A stretch of DNA of 64,000 nt from Flavobacterium johnsoniae (GCF_030388325.1 NZ_CP103794.1:4092001-4156000); one strand, 5' to 3'. Shown: positions 44,003 through 53,774, numbered from the stretch's first letter. The notes: generated from the letters alone by a model not told the origin. Translations and numbers: made by a program.

Positions 44003-47000
44003 TTACTTTCTTACTACAAAAAGCACTTTTTCTTTTATTTCGGCTTGTGGAATTGTTACTTGTTTTCCTCCAATGATGTTGGCTTTTTTGGTTATAGTTC
44101 CTATTGAAGCATTGATTGCAAATACTTCAAATGTACCTTTTTCGTTTGCTAAATCGATTGTGATATCCTGATCATTTTTCAAGAAAAAAAGGTAGCTTTT
44201 TCCTTTGTTTTCCAATTTCCAAAGATTGTCTGAAAAGGTATTTCCGTCAACTAATTTCATTTCGCTTAAAGCGGAATAAAACTGAGGCAACTCGATTTTC
44301 GGAATGTTTGGCATTGAAGCCCCCGCCATTAAAGCCGGCCATCCAAATCTTGATGAACCGTCTGTTGAATATAAAATGACTTTTTCAGGATATTTTTCTC
44401 GGTATTCACGAACGGCACGATAAACTTGATTATCAGTTTCTTTTCCGGTTTTTAGTTTTCTGGCGTGCTGTCTTGGTGCTAAATTTACACCTCCTTGCGG
44501 TGCATAAGCTGAGCCGTCTTCTTTGTAATACCAATAACGAATGTCAATTACATCAACGGTTTTTACTCTTTTGGCATCATTCAAAATAGCATCCTGAACA
44601 TCTTTTGTCGCGCTTAAACCGATTAAGCCTTTTTTACCTGTTTCGTCTTTCCATTTTTGAGCTTGGTCAATCCAGAATTCCATAAAATGTAATGGACCAG
44701 TATATTCTGCACTTGTAAGCTGAATTACATTGCTGTTTTCCTGAAAGTTCTCAAATGATTTTCTGATGAAACCTTCGTGCAATTTTCTTCTTTGAGCATT
44801 TGTAATATCGTAAAACTGCTCTGCCATAAAAATACGTTTGTCTCCTGCATAAGGCGGTGGCTCCGGAAAACCTGTGCTGTTGATATTGTTTGCTGAACGC
44901 CAAGGCGAACTTGCCCAGTGAGCTCCTGCTTCTAAAATATTATGCTGAAAATATTGCTGATTGATTAACAATTGTCCGTTTGGTTCTGCTAATGTTGCAA
45001 ACTGTGCTAAACGATTCCAATACCAATCGTTGAATTTTGTTAAATCGTATTTACTCAAATGATCCCAAGCTAGATCTTGTCCGCTTCTTGCAAAAGGCTG
45101 TTCGTAAAACGGAGGCCAAACATCGTCATCAACTCGGCGTACACGTTCGTGATCGTCCATTCTTCTGTCGTACCATAAACCGTAATTATGTTCTAAGGCA
45201 ACGATATTATTTTTTGTCAAATAATCTACAGTCTCCTGAACTTTATCCGTCAATCCATTTCCTGTTCTTCCTGGAACGAAACGAGTGATGTGCGGTGTTG
45301 ATTTATTAACGAAATCATCACTTAAATCACCTCTCCACCAAGCTACGTTGGTTTGTTTTCCAGCAATTACTTTTCCTTCAAATGTCAACCAACCGTTTTC
45401 TGTTGTTACTTTAGAAGCTGATTTTTCTGTTTTATTTGAAGCAACTTTTAAATCGTTTGCATTTTTTAAACCTTTACTGTCTGTATTAATTGGATTTGCT
45501 TTTGAAGCTTCTGCAATCAATTCTTGTAAACTTTTTGCAGTCGTTGCTGAGCTTTTAGTCAATTCCGCAGCCACTTCTACACTCGGACTTGAAGAAGCTT
45601 CTGAACCTAAATCGTAAATAAATGGCTGAACCGGAAGTTTTCCTAATCTGGCTTCTAGTTGTGTGTAGAATAAACTTCTTGGACCGATATGTTCGTTTAC
45701 GTTTTTCCAATGTCCGTTTCCTCCAAATTGCCCCCAAACTCCAAAAGCCCAGTTTTGTGCTGTTGGCGGACTATAACATTCTACTTTTGATGCCGATGAT
45801 TCCCAAATAACAGAATTCGCCGATGTCCATCCTGCACCTCTTCCACCTTGTTCTCTGTTGTTATAACTTAAAGGTTTTCCGTCGATATTGGCAATGTCAA
45901 ATAAAACTCCAGTTGCCCAGCTTCCTATTGTTCCACTGTTTTCGAAAGGCAAATGTGATTCACATTGTACGAAAGCATTTGGACCAGTTGTTCCAAATCC
46001 GCCTACAGCGAAATCATGATATCCAAATTCTGAATAACAGCGTTGGAAAAGTGTCTGTTGACCTTCTGTATAAAAAGTATGTCTTCTAAATGAAGCGATT
46101 TCAGAAATTGGTTCTGTGGAAATACAATCTTCAACTGTAATTTGCTGACTAGTTTTTAAAATCGTAACCGCTCCGCCTGCAAAGTGTTTGAAATTCACTT
46201 GTTTTACCCAAGCATTTCTAGTATTTTCAATGCTGATTGCTTGCCAACGGTGTTCTTCGTCTTTTAAATTTGAAGGATTATAGGCTGATTTTATTAAGAT
46301 ATTTTCAATTCCGTTATTTTCAATTCTTCCCTGCCAAGAATAAACTGTTACTTTTGAAGTTCCGAAAACATCATCTAAAGACATTGTGATTGGAGCGTTT
46401 ACCGTTACTTCGTTTCCGTATATTTTGGTTACGACACGATTCCAAGTTGTAATCCAGTCTCCTTTTTTCCAGCCAATCCAAGAAGTTTCTCCACCGAAAT
46501 CCTGCATGTTTACTTCTTTAATGAAATTATCCGTTAAAGGTTTGCTGATTTCGATTTCGTCGCCAACTTTTAATTTTGAAGTATTTTTTAGTTGGATTTT
46601 CTGCGTTCCAAGTGGCGTGTAAGAATTTGCGAATTCAAATGAATCTTTGTAAACTTTATCATTTTCACCCAAAATTCTAATTAAAGCTTCTCTTTCTAAA
46701 CCAGTTCCTAAAAGTACGGTTCCGTTTTCCGCATTTCCGCTTCCTCTTAAAACAACTCCCGATTTTCTAATGTATAATGTTCCGCTGATTTTGAAAGTTC
46801 CTTTGTCCAATAAAACAGCTCCACGAAATCCTGATTTATCTGGTTTTAATGCACTTACATAATCAATCGCATTTTGGATTTTCTGCGTTGCATCTTCTTC
46901 TAGTTGAGATACAAAAATTTTGTTGTCTAGATTCGGAATTGCAACTTCAGAGTTTCTATATCCTGCAAAAGAAAAATCAGGGATTTGATTTCCTTGATTA

Positions 47001-47152
47001 TCTTTTGTTAAAGAAAGTTTTCCTTCTTTGGTTTTAACGATGTCTGGGAAATTGTTTTGGGCTGTGATGTTGGTACATATAGACATCGCAAAACACATTA
47101 TTACTAATGTGTTTTTTAAGCAAGAGATTATATTTTGTTTAATGAAATTCAC
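44003..47152 (-). CDS. Two-module protein: pectate-lyase-like beta-helix plus DUF6298
   Basis: A 1049-residue secreted protein with a signal peptide ending NITAQ. Residues about 70-545 form a right-handed beta-helix like the pectate lyase superfamily (GTLYIRKSGVVLRGSGN, ENILIKSAY, ITVEDCIS, QNWAFGVWGQFGG). A low-complexity Ala/Ser/Lys linker follows (about 550-600), then a second catalytic-looking module of DUF6298 type (about 605-1049) with AWWRGDLSDDFV, FVPGRTGNG, ALEHNYGLWYDRRMDDHERVR, MAEQFYDITNAQRRKLHEGF and VIDIRYWYYKEDG, probably a TIM barrel with a final beta domain. Both modules could be enzymatic, giving a bifunctional protein. Activity is unassigned; its neighbours between PL1 and the apiosidase point to a complex pectin. 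Confidence 0.8.
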   Translation of the reverse strand: MNFIKQNIISCLKNTLVIMCFAMSICTNITAQNNFPDIVKTKEGKLSLTKDNQGNQIPDFSFAGYRNSEVAIPNLDNKIFVSQLEEDATQKIQNAIDYVSALKPDKSGFRGAVLLDKGTFKISGTLYIRKSGVVLRGSGNAENGTVLLGTGLEREALIRILGENDKVYKDSFEFANSYTPLGTQKIQLKNTSKLKVGDEIEISKPLTDNFIKEVNMQDFGGETSWIGWKKGDWITTWNRVVTKIYGNEVTVNAPITMSLDDVFGTSKVTVYSWQGRIENNGIENILIKSAYNPSNLKDEEHRWQAISIENTRNAWVKQVNFKHFAGGAVTILKTSQQITVEDCISTEPISEIASFRRHTFYTEGQQTLFQRCYSEFGYHDFAVGGFGTTGPNAFVQCESHLPFENSGTIGSWATGVLFDIANIDGKPLSYNNREQGGRGAGWTSANSVIWESSASKVECYSPPTAQNWAFGVWGQFGGNGHWKNVNEHIGPRSLFYTQLEARLGKLPVQPFIYDLGSEASSSPSVEVAAELTKSSATTAKSLQELIAEASKANPINTDSKGLKNANDLKVASNKTEKSASKVTTENGWLTFEGKVIAGKQTNVAWWRGDLSDDFVNKSTPHITRFVPGRTGNGLTDKVQETVDYLTKNNIVALEHNYGLWYDRRMDDHERVRRVDDDVWPPFYEQPFARSGQDLAWDHLSKYDLTKFNDWYWNRLAQFATLAEPNGQLLINQQYFQHNILEAGAHWASSPWRSANNINSTGFPEPPPYAGDKRIFMAEQFYDITNAQRRKLHEGFIRKSFENFQENSNVIQLTSAEYTGPLHFMEFWIDQAQKWKDETGKKGLIGLSATKDVQDAILNDAKRVKTVDVIDIRYWYYKEDGSAYAPQGGVNLAPRQHARKLKTGKETDNQVYRAVREYREKYPEKVILYSTDGSSRFGWPALMAGASMPNIPKIELPQFYSALSEMKLVDGNTFSDNLWKLENKGKSYLFFLKNDQDITIDLANEKGTFEVFAINASIGTITKKANIIGGKQVTIPQAEIKEKVLFVVRK

Positions 47153-47247
47153 TTTTTCTTATTTTAAATTTCAGGGTTTAGATTTTATATTCTTAAAATT
47201 AACCTTTTAAAGAACAATAAATTTATAAAATCCTATTTTCTCCAATC

Positions 47248-47349
47248 TTGTCATTTCGACGAAGGAGAAATCGCACTAAAAACTCCACTCTGAAAATCGC
47301 CAATCTTTGTCGAATTACTTGTGTGATTCCTCCTTCGTCGGAATGACAA
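47248..47349. repeat. Palindromic element family A, copy 6
   Basis: Left arm 47248-47272; right arm 47325-47349 with two changes (TTCCTCC and GGAATG). Usual centre with ACTCCACTC and CAATCTTTG. Confidence 0.92.
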
Positions 47350-47375
47350 ACTGGATGGATATTATTTCTGTGCTT

Positions 47376-47408
47376 AAACCTGACAGGTTTTTAAAAACTG
47401 TCAGGTTT
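47376..47408. repeat. Palindrome, family F copy 3
   Basis: AAACCTGACAGGTTTTTA followed by its near-perfect complement. It lies 30 bp beyond the PL1 stop in the minus direction and could act as a terminator-like hairpin. Confidence 0.88.
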
Positions 47409-47438
47409 GCGTTGAGAATATTTAACTAATTAAAATCC

Positions 47439-49145
47439 TTATTGTAATAAAGACTTTAATTTCGCCAATGTATCCGTATTATTTTCAACTTTTGTCCAGT
47501 CAATTTTACTGTTTGGATCTATTCCGTTAAAATACTTTTCGATATTCGTATATCCGTCTCCGTTTGCATCTTTATTGGCGTCTGAAGCATCATTTGGATT
47601 TAATCCAAATTTCTTCTCCCATGCATCTGGAATTCCGTCGTTATCTGAATCTTTGTACGCTTTTCCTTTGTAAGTCGGATATCCACCAACTTGATCAGGA
47701 TGCGTTATAATTCCTTTTTTATAAGAATCAGCTGGTAATCTTCTTTTGATAAATTCTTTTCCAATTGAATTTTCTAAACCGTCTTTAACTTCGATTTTTC
47801 CTGTTTTAACTTGTTTCAGAATTCTTTCGTCAACGGCATCTCTTTTCGGAATTGTCGCTCCAACATTCGCTAAAACAAAATCATAAGCTTCTTCTGCTTT
47901 CATAATAGTGATATGAGGCATTGAGAAAGGTTTTGGCACTTTGATATCTGCTAAGAATTCTTTTGTTTCTGCTTCTGGAAGGTTTTCCAATTGCACTCCA
48001 CCATTCCAGTTATCTGCTGTAACTTCTGGAGAACCTACAATGAAGTTTCCTGAAACATAAGCTCTTCCGTATTGTTTTGGTTCAATATATCCAGATTCTG
48101 GTTTTACGATTCTATGCGAAATAGGTTCGTTTTGCGGTGTAATTGGTCCTGGTTTAAAGTAGTTGTTGATGATGTTTAACATCGAACGATAATCACCTCC
48201 GTCAAGCGTACGATTCCACCAATTAAATACTACGTTATTCACAAAATTAAAGTCGCCATACATTCCGATAGAAGCATTTCTAGAAATGTTGTCAGCCCAT
48301 AAGTTGCGCATAAACGTACTATTTAATCCGCCAATCGTGCTTCCGAAAGCATGATTGTAAGTATCTAAACCTTCTGATGAAATAGTGTTTTGAATTGTGA
48401 TATTACAAGCAGGAAGTTTCTCTAATTTCGATTTTGCATTAGCCGCAAATTGATGTCTGTATAAAGAAATATTTTCGTCTAATCCCCAACTTACAGAGCA
48501 GTGATCTACAATGATATTTCCCATTGGATTTCCACCCAAAGCGTCATCTCTTCTTGTTACTTCCGTTTCGCCACGTCTAAAACGCATGTGTCTGATAATA
48601 ACATCGTGTGTGTCGATTTCTAAAGTTTCTCCAGCAATACAGATTCCGTCACCAGGAGCAGTTTGTCCAGCAATAGTTACGTAAGGCGCACGCATGCTGA
48701 TTCTCTTTTTTAAGCGAATAATTCCTGAAACATTAAAAACAATAGTTCTTGCTCCAACTGCTTCACAAGCTTCACGGAAAGTTCCTTTTCCGCTGTCTTC
48801 CAAACTAGTTACAACAAATATTTTTCCGCCACGACCACCTGGAGTGTAAGCTCCACCACCTTCTGCACCTGGAAAAGCTGGAATATCAGCATGAACAAAA
48901 TCTTTAGGATAAGAAGCCCAAGGTAAATAAGGTCTTCCCTCTCTAGCTTGTTCTTTTATGATATGATAATTAGCTTTCCAAATTTCGCCAAGTCTTGTTT
49001 CTTCTTCAGTTAAAAGAGCATCGGCTTTTTCTTGAACAGGTTTTGGAATTACGGGATATTGGGCATACGCAGATGAGAAAAGAGAACAAAATGAAAATGC
49101 TAATAATGTTCTTTTCAAGGTAAGATTAGGAAAAATATTTTGCAT
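47439..49145 (-). CDS. PL1-type pectate lyase with C-terminal calcium-binding repeats (first of two)
   Basis: A 568-residue secreted lyase with a signal peptide ending SAYAQ. The right-handed beta-helix (about 85-400) opens FPGAEGGGAYTPGGRGG and carries the family strands TIVFNVSGIIRLK, YVTIAGQTAPGDGICI, DVIIRHMRFRRGE, IIVDHCSVSWGLDENIS and NVVFNWWNRT. The C-terminus has a thrombospondin-3/dockerin-like calcium motif, DSDNDGIPDAWEKKFGLNP then DANGDGYTNIEKYFNG (about 500-545). PL1 lyases cut polygalacturonate by beta-elimination with calcium. The close relative at 49959 shares layout, with DUF3826 between them, suggesting local duplication. Confidence 0.92.
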   Translation of the reverse strand: MQNIFPNLTLKRTLLAFSFCSLFSSAYAQYPVIPKPVQEKADALLTEEETRLGEIWKANYHIIKEQAREGRPYLPWASYPKDFVHADIPAFPGAEGGGAYTPGGRGGKIFVVTSLEDSGKGTFREACEAVGARTIVFNVSGIIRLKKRISMRAPYVTIAGQTAPGDGICIAGETLEIDTHDVIIRHMRFRRGETEVTRRDDALGGNPMGNIIVDHCSVSWGLDENISLYRHQFAANAKSKLEKLPACNITIQNTISSEGLDTYNHAFGSTIGGLNSTFMRNLWADNISRNASIGMYGDFNFVNNVVFNWWNRTLDGGDYRSMLNIINNYFKPGPITPQNEPISHRIVKPESGYIEPKQYGRAYVSGNFIVGSPEVTADNWNGGVQLENLPEAETKEFLADIKVPKPFSMPHITIMKAEEAYDFVLANVGATIPKRDAVDERILKQVKTGKIEVKDGLENSIGKEFIKRRLPADSYKKGIITHPDQVGGYPTYKGKAYKDSDNDGIPDAWEKKFGLNPNDASDANKDANGDGYTNIEKYFNGIDPNSKIDWTKVENNTDTLAKLKSLLQ

Positions 49146-49197
49146 GGAATTGATGGTCTAAGGTTTAATAGTTTTTGATAGAAAGTTAAATCAGAAT

Positions 49198-49890
49198 TTA
49201 ATCTTTTTTAGAAGTAGAGTCTTTAGCTTTATTTTTTTCTCTTTCTTCAACACGTTTATGCCAATCAGCACTTTCTTTGTTAAGATCGTAACCTTGTTTA
49301 GATAAATAATTGTTGATTCTTCCTTTGTATTTACCAAACCAGCCGTGTTTTTCTTTAGAAGAACCGCCATCCATTGCATGTTCTCTTGCTTCAACTAAAG
49401 CTTTATAAATGTAATCTTTTTGTTCTGCAGTCAAGTTTGGAAGCATATCATTATAACCTGCAACTGTGATAGGAAGCACGCCATAAGTCATTCCGTCTTT
49501 AACCTCAGTAATTTTGTCTTCTGATAATTCTTTACCTAATTTTTTGATGTAAGATTTATGCAGTTTTGCAATTGATTCGTCTGCTTTTGATTTTAACTTA
49601 TCAATTTTTTCATTTTGTTTTTCTTTTGCTAAAGAAGTGTCTTCTTTTACTTTTTTGATTTCAGCATCTCTTCCGTCTTGGATTTCAGTTAAATCTCTGA
49701 ATTGCTGAGCAATAATATTTGAAACTGCTTTTTCTTTTGCTTCGTTTTTCAAATCTAATTTGGTAACGATTTTTGCAGCTCTTTCATTTGTAACCTTTAC
49801 ATATTCGGGGTCCAAATGCTGTTGTGCACTTAAAGTTGAAAATGCAAAAACCAACGATAATAAGCCAACATTTAATTTATTTAGTGCCAT
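49198..49890 (-). CDS. DUF3826 domain protein
   Basis: A 230-residue secreted, mostly helical, highly charged protein with a signal peptide ending LSAQ. The DUF3826 core spans about 25-205, with the recognisable end region PNLTAEQKDYIYKALVEARE followed by GWFGKYKGRINNYLSKQGYDL. A Lys/Glu-rich tail closes it. No catalytic motif is visible. DUF3826 is repeatedly found beside pectin lyases in Bacteroidota PULs, and here it lies between two PL1 genes, so an accessory role for pectate lyase or oligogalacturonate handling is inferred. Function unknown. Confidence 0.88.
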   Translation of the reverse strand: MALNKLNVGLLSLVFAFSTLSAQQHLDPEYVKVTNERAAKIVTKLDLKNEAKEKAVSNIIAQQFRDLTEIQDGRDAEIKKVKEDTSLAKEKQNEKIDKLKSKADESIAKLHKSYIKKLGKELSEDKITEVKDGMTYGVLPITVAGYNDMLPNLTAEQKDYIYKALVEAREHAMDGGSSKEKHGWFGKYKGRINNYLSKQGYDLNKESADWHKRVEEREKNKAKDSTSKKD

Positions 49891-49907
49891 GATTTTTATT
49901 TTTAGTA

Positions 49908-49950
49908 TTTGAAAACATTCTTGTTTTAATTTGACAAGAATGTTTTCAAA
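49908..49950. terminator. Perfect 17-bp hairpin between PL1 and DUF3826
   Basis: Arms 49908-49924 and 49934-49950 (TTTGAAAACATTCTTGT and complement), nine-base loop, starting 9 bp past the PL1 stop in the minus direction. There is no strong T-run after it on that strand, so it may work as a partial terminator or as a 3' stabilising hairpin within the susCD transcript. Confidence 0.65.
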
Positions 49951-49958
49951 AATTGTTC

Positions 49959-51668
49959 CTATTTTAAATCTAATAAAGGTCTAACCAAAGTTTCTTTGTT
50001 ATTAGCCAAATCTTTCCAGTCAACTTTTATTGCTGGATTTACTCCATTGATGTAATCTTCAATATTAGAGTAACCATCTCCGTTTAAATCTCCTTTTGCA
50101 TCAGATGGATCATTTGGGTTTAAACCGTATTTTTTCTCCCATGCATCTGGCATACCGTCTTTGTCTGTATCTACATACGCTTTACCTTTATAGTCAGGAT
50201 ATCCTCCAACTTGAGAAATATCTGTAATAATTCCTTTTTTATAAGAATCCATTGGTAAACGTCTGTGTTCGAACTGATAGAATTCTTTTTTCTCTAAACC
50301 TTTAGCATATTCAGGAACTCCAGTTTTAACCGTTCTTACAATTCTTTCGTCTACTTTATCTCTAATTGGTAACGTTGCTCCCACATTTTTAAGTACAAAT
50401 TCATAAGACTCTTCAGCCGTCATAAATTTATTGAACCAAGGCATTGGGAAAGGCTTGTCTGCTTTCATTTTATCGAAATACTCTTTCGATTCATCGTAAG
50501 TCATTAACTCTCCTTTTTTATTTTCAATTTGGATTCCGCCATCCCAGTTGTTTTTTGTAACTTTTTCGTTATTATTCACAACATTTCCGTTTACATAAGC
50601 TCTACCGAAAACCATATAAGGCAATTTGCTTCTTCCAGATTCTGGTTTTAAGATTCTGTAGCTAATTGGCTGAGTCAAATCGGTAACTGGTCCTGGTTTG
50701 TAAAAGTTATTAATGATATTATAATTCGCAGTATAATCTCCACCATCAGTAGATCTGTTATACCAGTTGAAAACTACGTTATTCACAAAATTAAAAATTC
50801 CATTCCATCCAATAGAAGGATTTCTACCAGCATTATTAGCCCACATATTTCTCATAAAAGAGCAGTTTTCACCACCCAAAGTACTTCCGAAAGCGTGATT
50901 GTAAGTATCTAAGGCTTCACCAAATAAACTATTTTGAATAGTAATGTTTACGGTTCCAACTTTTACATCTGGATAACCAGGTCCTGGACTATAGATATGT
51001 CTGTAAATTGACATATTTTCATCTAATCCCCAAGTTGCAGAAACGTGGTCGATCATGATATTTCCAACAGGATTTCCTCCAATTGAATCGTCTCTACGTC
51101 CAACAAAAGTTTCTCCTCTACGGAAACGCATATGTCTGATAATTACGTCGTGCGTATCAATCCAAGTAGATTCTCCTGCAACACAAATACCATCTCCAGG
51201 CGCTGTTTGCCCAGCAATTGTGATGTAAGGTGCACGAATAATTAATGGACTTTTTAATCTGATAATTCCTGAAACATTAAATACCACAATTCTTGCTCCT
51301 CCTTTTTCGCAAGCTTCACGTAAAGTTCCTGGTCCGCGGTCTTCTAAACTTGTCACTACGTAAACATTTCCACCACGTCCACCGAAAGTATACATTCCTC
51401 CTCCTTCAGCACCTGGGAAAGCTGGAATTTCTGCCTGTGGTAAATCTGTTGGTCTTGATGCCCACGGAATGTAAGGCTTACCATGCTTTGCCTCTTCTTC
51501 AATAACAACTAATGCTTTTTCCCAAGCTTCGTCAGAAAGTCTTTGAGCTTCTGCTTTAATTGCTTTTTCCTGAGCCTGAACTTCTGGACTTATTTTAGGG
51601 TATTGAGCAAAACATTTTGCACTTCCCAAAAAAAGTAGAGATGCGATAAATAATGCGGAATTTTTCAT
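49959..51668 (-). CDS. PL1-type pectate lyase with C-terminal calcium-binding repeats (second)
   Basis: A 569-residue secreted lyase with a signal peptide ending KCFAQ. It closely parallels the PL1 at 47439: FPGAEGGGMYTFGGRGG, TIAGQTAPGDGICVAGE, IIRHMRFRRGETFVGRRDD, IMIDHVSATWGLDENMS, then the C-terminal DTDKDGMPDAWEKKYGLNP and LNGDGYSNIEDYING. Differences in the DHxS strand (DHVSATW here, DHCSVSW there) and in loops suggest different chain-end or methylation preferences. It is the gene immediately after susD, separated by 91 bp with a hairpin, and is likely the main surface or periplasmic lyase of the core operon. Confidence 0.93.
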   Translation of the reverse strand: MKNSALFIASLLFLGSAKCFAQYPKISPEVQAQEKAIKAEAQRLSDEAWEKALVVIEEEAKHGKPYIPWASRPTDLPQAEIPAFPGAEGGGMYTFGGRGGNVYVVTSLEDRGPGTLREACEKGGARIVVFNVSGIIRLKSPLIIRAPYITIAGQTAPGDGICVAGESTWIDTHDVIIRHMRFRRGETFVGRRDDSIGGNPVGNIMIDHVSATWGLDENMSIYRHIYSPGPGYPDVKVGTVNITIQNSLFGEALDTYNHAFGSTLGGENCSFMRNMWANNAGRNPSIGWNGIFNFVNNVVFNWYNRSTDGGDYTANYNIINNFYKPGPVTDLTQPISYRILKPESGRSKLPYMVFGRAYVNGNVVNNNEKVTKNNWDGGIQIENKKGELMTYDESKEYFDKMKADKPFPMPWFNKFMTAEESYEFVLKNVGATLPIRDKVDERIVRTVKTGVPEYAKGLEKKEFYQFEHRRLPMDSYKKGIITDISQVGGYPDYKGKAYVDTDKDGMPDAWEKKYGLNPNDPSDAKGDLNGDGYSNIEDYINGVNPAIKVDWKDLANNKETLVRPLLDLK

Positions 51669-51703
51669 GTTAATTTTTAATTATGGTAATTCTTTTAAAC
51701 AAA

Positions 51704-51735
51704 TCACCTGTATCTTTTGAGAAGAATACAGGTGA
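51704..51735. terminator. Hairpin immediately 3' of susD
   Basis: A 9-bp perfect stem (TCACCTGTA at 51704-51712 with 51727-51735), 14-base loop, about 25 bp past the susD stop on the minus strand. It probably lowers read-through into the PL1 gene or protects the susCD message. Confidence 0.55.
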
Positions 51736-51759
51736 AAAGCTTTTCTTTGATTTTAAAAT

Positions 51760-53757
51760 CTATTCTTGGTAATTGTAATTTCCATCTGCTCCATTACCAT
51801 CTTTCCATCCGATAGTTTGTGTCAACCAAGGATTACTAACCAAAGCACTTTGATTAAGTCCCATGATATAGTAGTTTGATCTCCATAATATTGGAGTAGC
51901 AACACTATTCACATTATCCATTGGTGTTGGAGGCGAACGCAATTCAAAATTAGCAGTATAAAAAGTTGCTAAAGCTGTAATTTGAGCTTGGAAGTTTGAT
52001 GCATCTGGATCAACAGAAATAGAAGCGCGAGCAGCTGCCAAAGGATCAGTACCTGCTGCACTAGTTCCATTTTTATAATGTAAATAATTTCCAATACGTT
52101 GTGTTCCGTTTATTACTGGAATACCTAATTTGCTATTTGTGTTATCATTAATTGCTGCATCATCACTATAAAGCATCCATCTTTGAGTATCCCAAAAACG
52201 TTTTCCTTCATAAGCTAATTCCACTCTACGCTCATATAAAACAGCTTCAAGAGCTGCATATTTGTCTCCTAATGTACCAATTCCGTAATTTTCAGCTGCA
52301 GGAATTCCTACACGTTTACGGATTCTTCCTAAATACTCTGTAGTATTTGCAATATCTCCTTTCGCAGCATAACATTCTGCAATGTTCAATAATAATTCAG
52401 CATAACGATATTCTATAATATCTGTTCCAGAAAGCTGGTAGTTTGATGCATTACTTACTGTAGGACTAGACATTTTACGAACAAAAGCTGGACTTGATAC
52501 ATCATTACCCATACTAAATGCTACACCAGTAGTTGCATTTGTAGACCAACGATATGCCCAAACTGTAGGTGCTGCAGCTGTAGTTAAACTGTTGTTGTAA
52601 GGCCAGTAACTTCCTGAGAAACCAAATGTTCTATAAAAACGTGGATCACGATCTCTAAAAAATAAGAATGCATTATAGTTATTTGCTGCTGTCGGTCTTT
52701 TTCCGTTTGCCATAGGAAACAAATCAATCATACCTTTTGGAGCTTTAACTCCACCACTTCCTTGTCCTCCTTGACTTGCCAAACGAATCGATCTCTCCCA
52801 ACCATTGTTTGATTGTAAAGAAGTAGTAACTGTAGTGCTACTTGCTAAAAGTTTAATTGCAATTGCTTCTGAAATAAATGCGTTATCATTAATATAAAAC
52901 ATTCTTTCCCAATCTCTTGCAGTAGTTCCATATAAACCATGACCTTGCGAACTTAATTCTGCTTCTGCTGCCAATCCAGCTGCCAAAGCGGCATCCCATC
53001 TTGAAGTTGAAGAATCCCAGTTTTTATTAAATAATGGGCTAGCATAAGTTAATAAAACACGTGATTTTTGAGCTAACGCCGCACCTTTAGTAAAACGACC
53101 GTAATCACTAGCTGGCCATTTACCTGGTAATAAACTAGCTGCTAAGTCAAAGTCAGCTGTAATTTGAGCAACTAATTCAGTTACTGTCGCTCTAGGAATC
53201 TTAATTGATGGATCATCTTTAGAAGGAGTCTGAACAGTTGTAACAATCGGAACACCTCCATAAGTACGCATTAAATCAAAATATTGAACTGCGCGTAAAT
53301 AATACATCTGTCCTTTAATCTGATCGCGAAATGTCTGGCTCAAATTAGCTCCATCCACATCAATTCTTTCCAACATAACATTAATATCTCTAATTCTGTT
53401 ATAAGGGTCATTAGCAGGATTTTCAACTAATGTTTTTCCGAAATAACCAGATCCATCTGCTGCAGTTCCTAAAGTTATATTTGGATTAATCATAGCAGAA
53501 ATACCTCCTAATTCTTCTGTATAAGTAGACTGAGTAGTTGTAAAAGATCCAACTACTACCGCAGTTGGAGTTTTATATCCATCATAAAAATCGTAATATA
53601 AATTGTTTACGTACCAATTTACACGTTCTTCACTTTTAAAGAATTCTGCATCGTAATATTTATATTGCTTTTTTTCTTCTAAAAAGTCGTCACTACAAGA
53701 AACTCCTAATACCATTAAAAGAATCATTGTTATATATGTACAAATTTTTGCTTTCAT
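51760..53757 (-). CDS. RagB/SusD family outer-membrane glycan-binding lipoprotein
   Basis: A 665-residue lipoprotein. The ATG at 53755-53757 is chosen because it opens the lipoprotein signal (MKAKICTYITMILLMVLGVSC, Cys21); a longer frame would overlap susC and add 16 residues. It has the SusD architecture: an N-terminal SusD-like domain (about 25-240, QMYYLRAVQYFDLMRTYGGVPIV) and a C-terminal RagB/SusD domain (about 330-665, DIIEYRYAELLLNIAECYAAKGD, then YERRVELAYEGKRFWDTQRW). SusD proteins sit as a lid on SusC and capture oligosaccharides. It begins 17 bp after the susC stop, so the two are co-transcribed. Substrate is inferred as pectic oligosaccharide from neighbours. Confidence 0.95.
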   Translation of the reverse strand: MKAKICTYITMILLMVLGVSCSDDFLEEKKQYKYYDAEFFKSEERVNWYVNNLYYDFYDGYKTPTAVVVGSFTTTQSTYTEELGGISAMINPNITLGTAADGSGYFGKTLVENPANDPYNRIRDINVMLERIDVDGANLSQTFRDQIKGQMYYLRAVQYFDLMRTYGGVPIVTTVQTPSKDDPSIKIPRATVTELVAQITADFDLAASLLPGKWPASDYGRFTKGAALAQKSRVLLTYASPLFNKNWDSSTSRWDAALAAGLAAEAELSSQGHGLYGTTARDWERMFYINDNAFISEAIAIKLLASSTTVTTSLQSNNGWERSIRLASQGGQGSGGVKAPKGMIDLFPMANGKRPTAANNYNAFLFFRDRDPRFYRTFGFSGSYWPYNNSLTTAAAPTVWAYRWSTNATTGVAFSMGNDVSSPAFVRKMSSPTVSNASNYQLSGTDIIEYRYAELLLNIAECYAAKGDIANTTEYLGRIRKRVGIPAAENYGIGTLGDKYAALEAVLYERRVELAYEGKRFWDTQRWMLYSDDAAINDNTNSKLGIPVINGTQRIGNYLHYKNGTSAAGTDPLAAARASISVDPDASNFQAQITALATFYTANFELRSPPTPMDNVNSVATPILWRSNYYIMGLNQSALVSNPWLTQTIGWKDGNGADGNYNYQE

Positions 53758-53774
53758 AATTGTTTTAATTAATA

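Noticed and set aside
45037..46089. Several plus-strand open frames opposite the beta-helix/DUF6298 gene
   Set aside because: Antisense shadows; the minus-strand frame is continuous with a signal peptide and clear domains.
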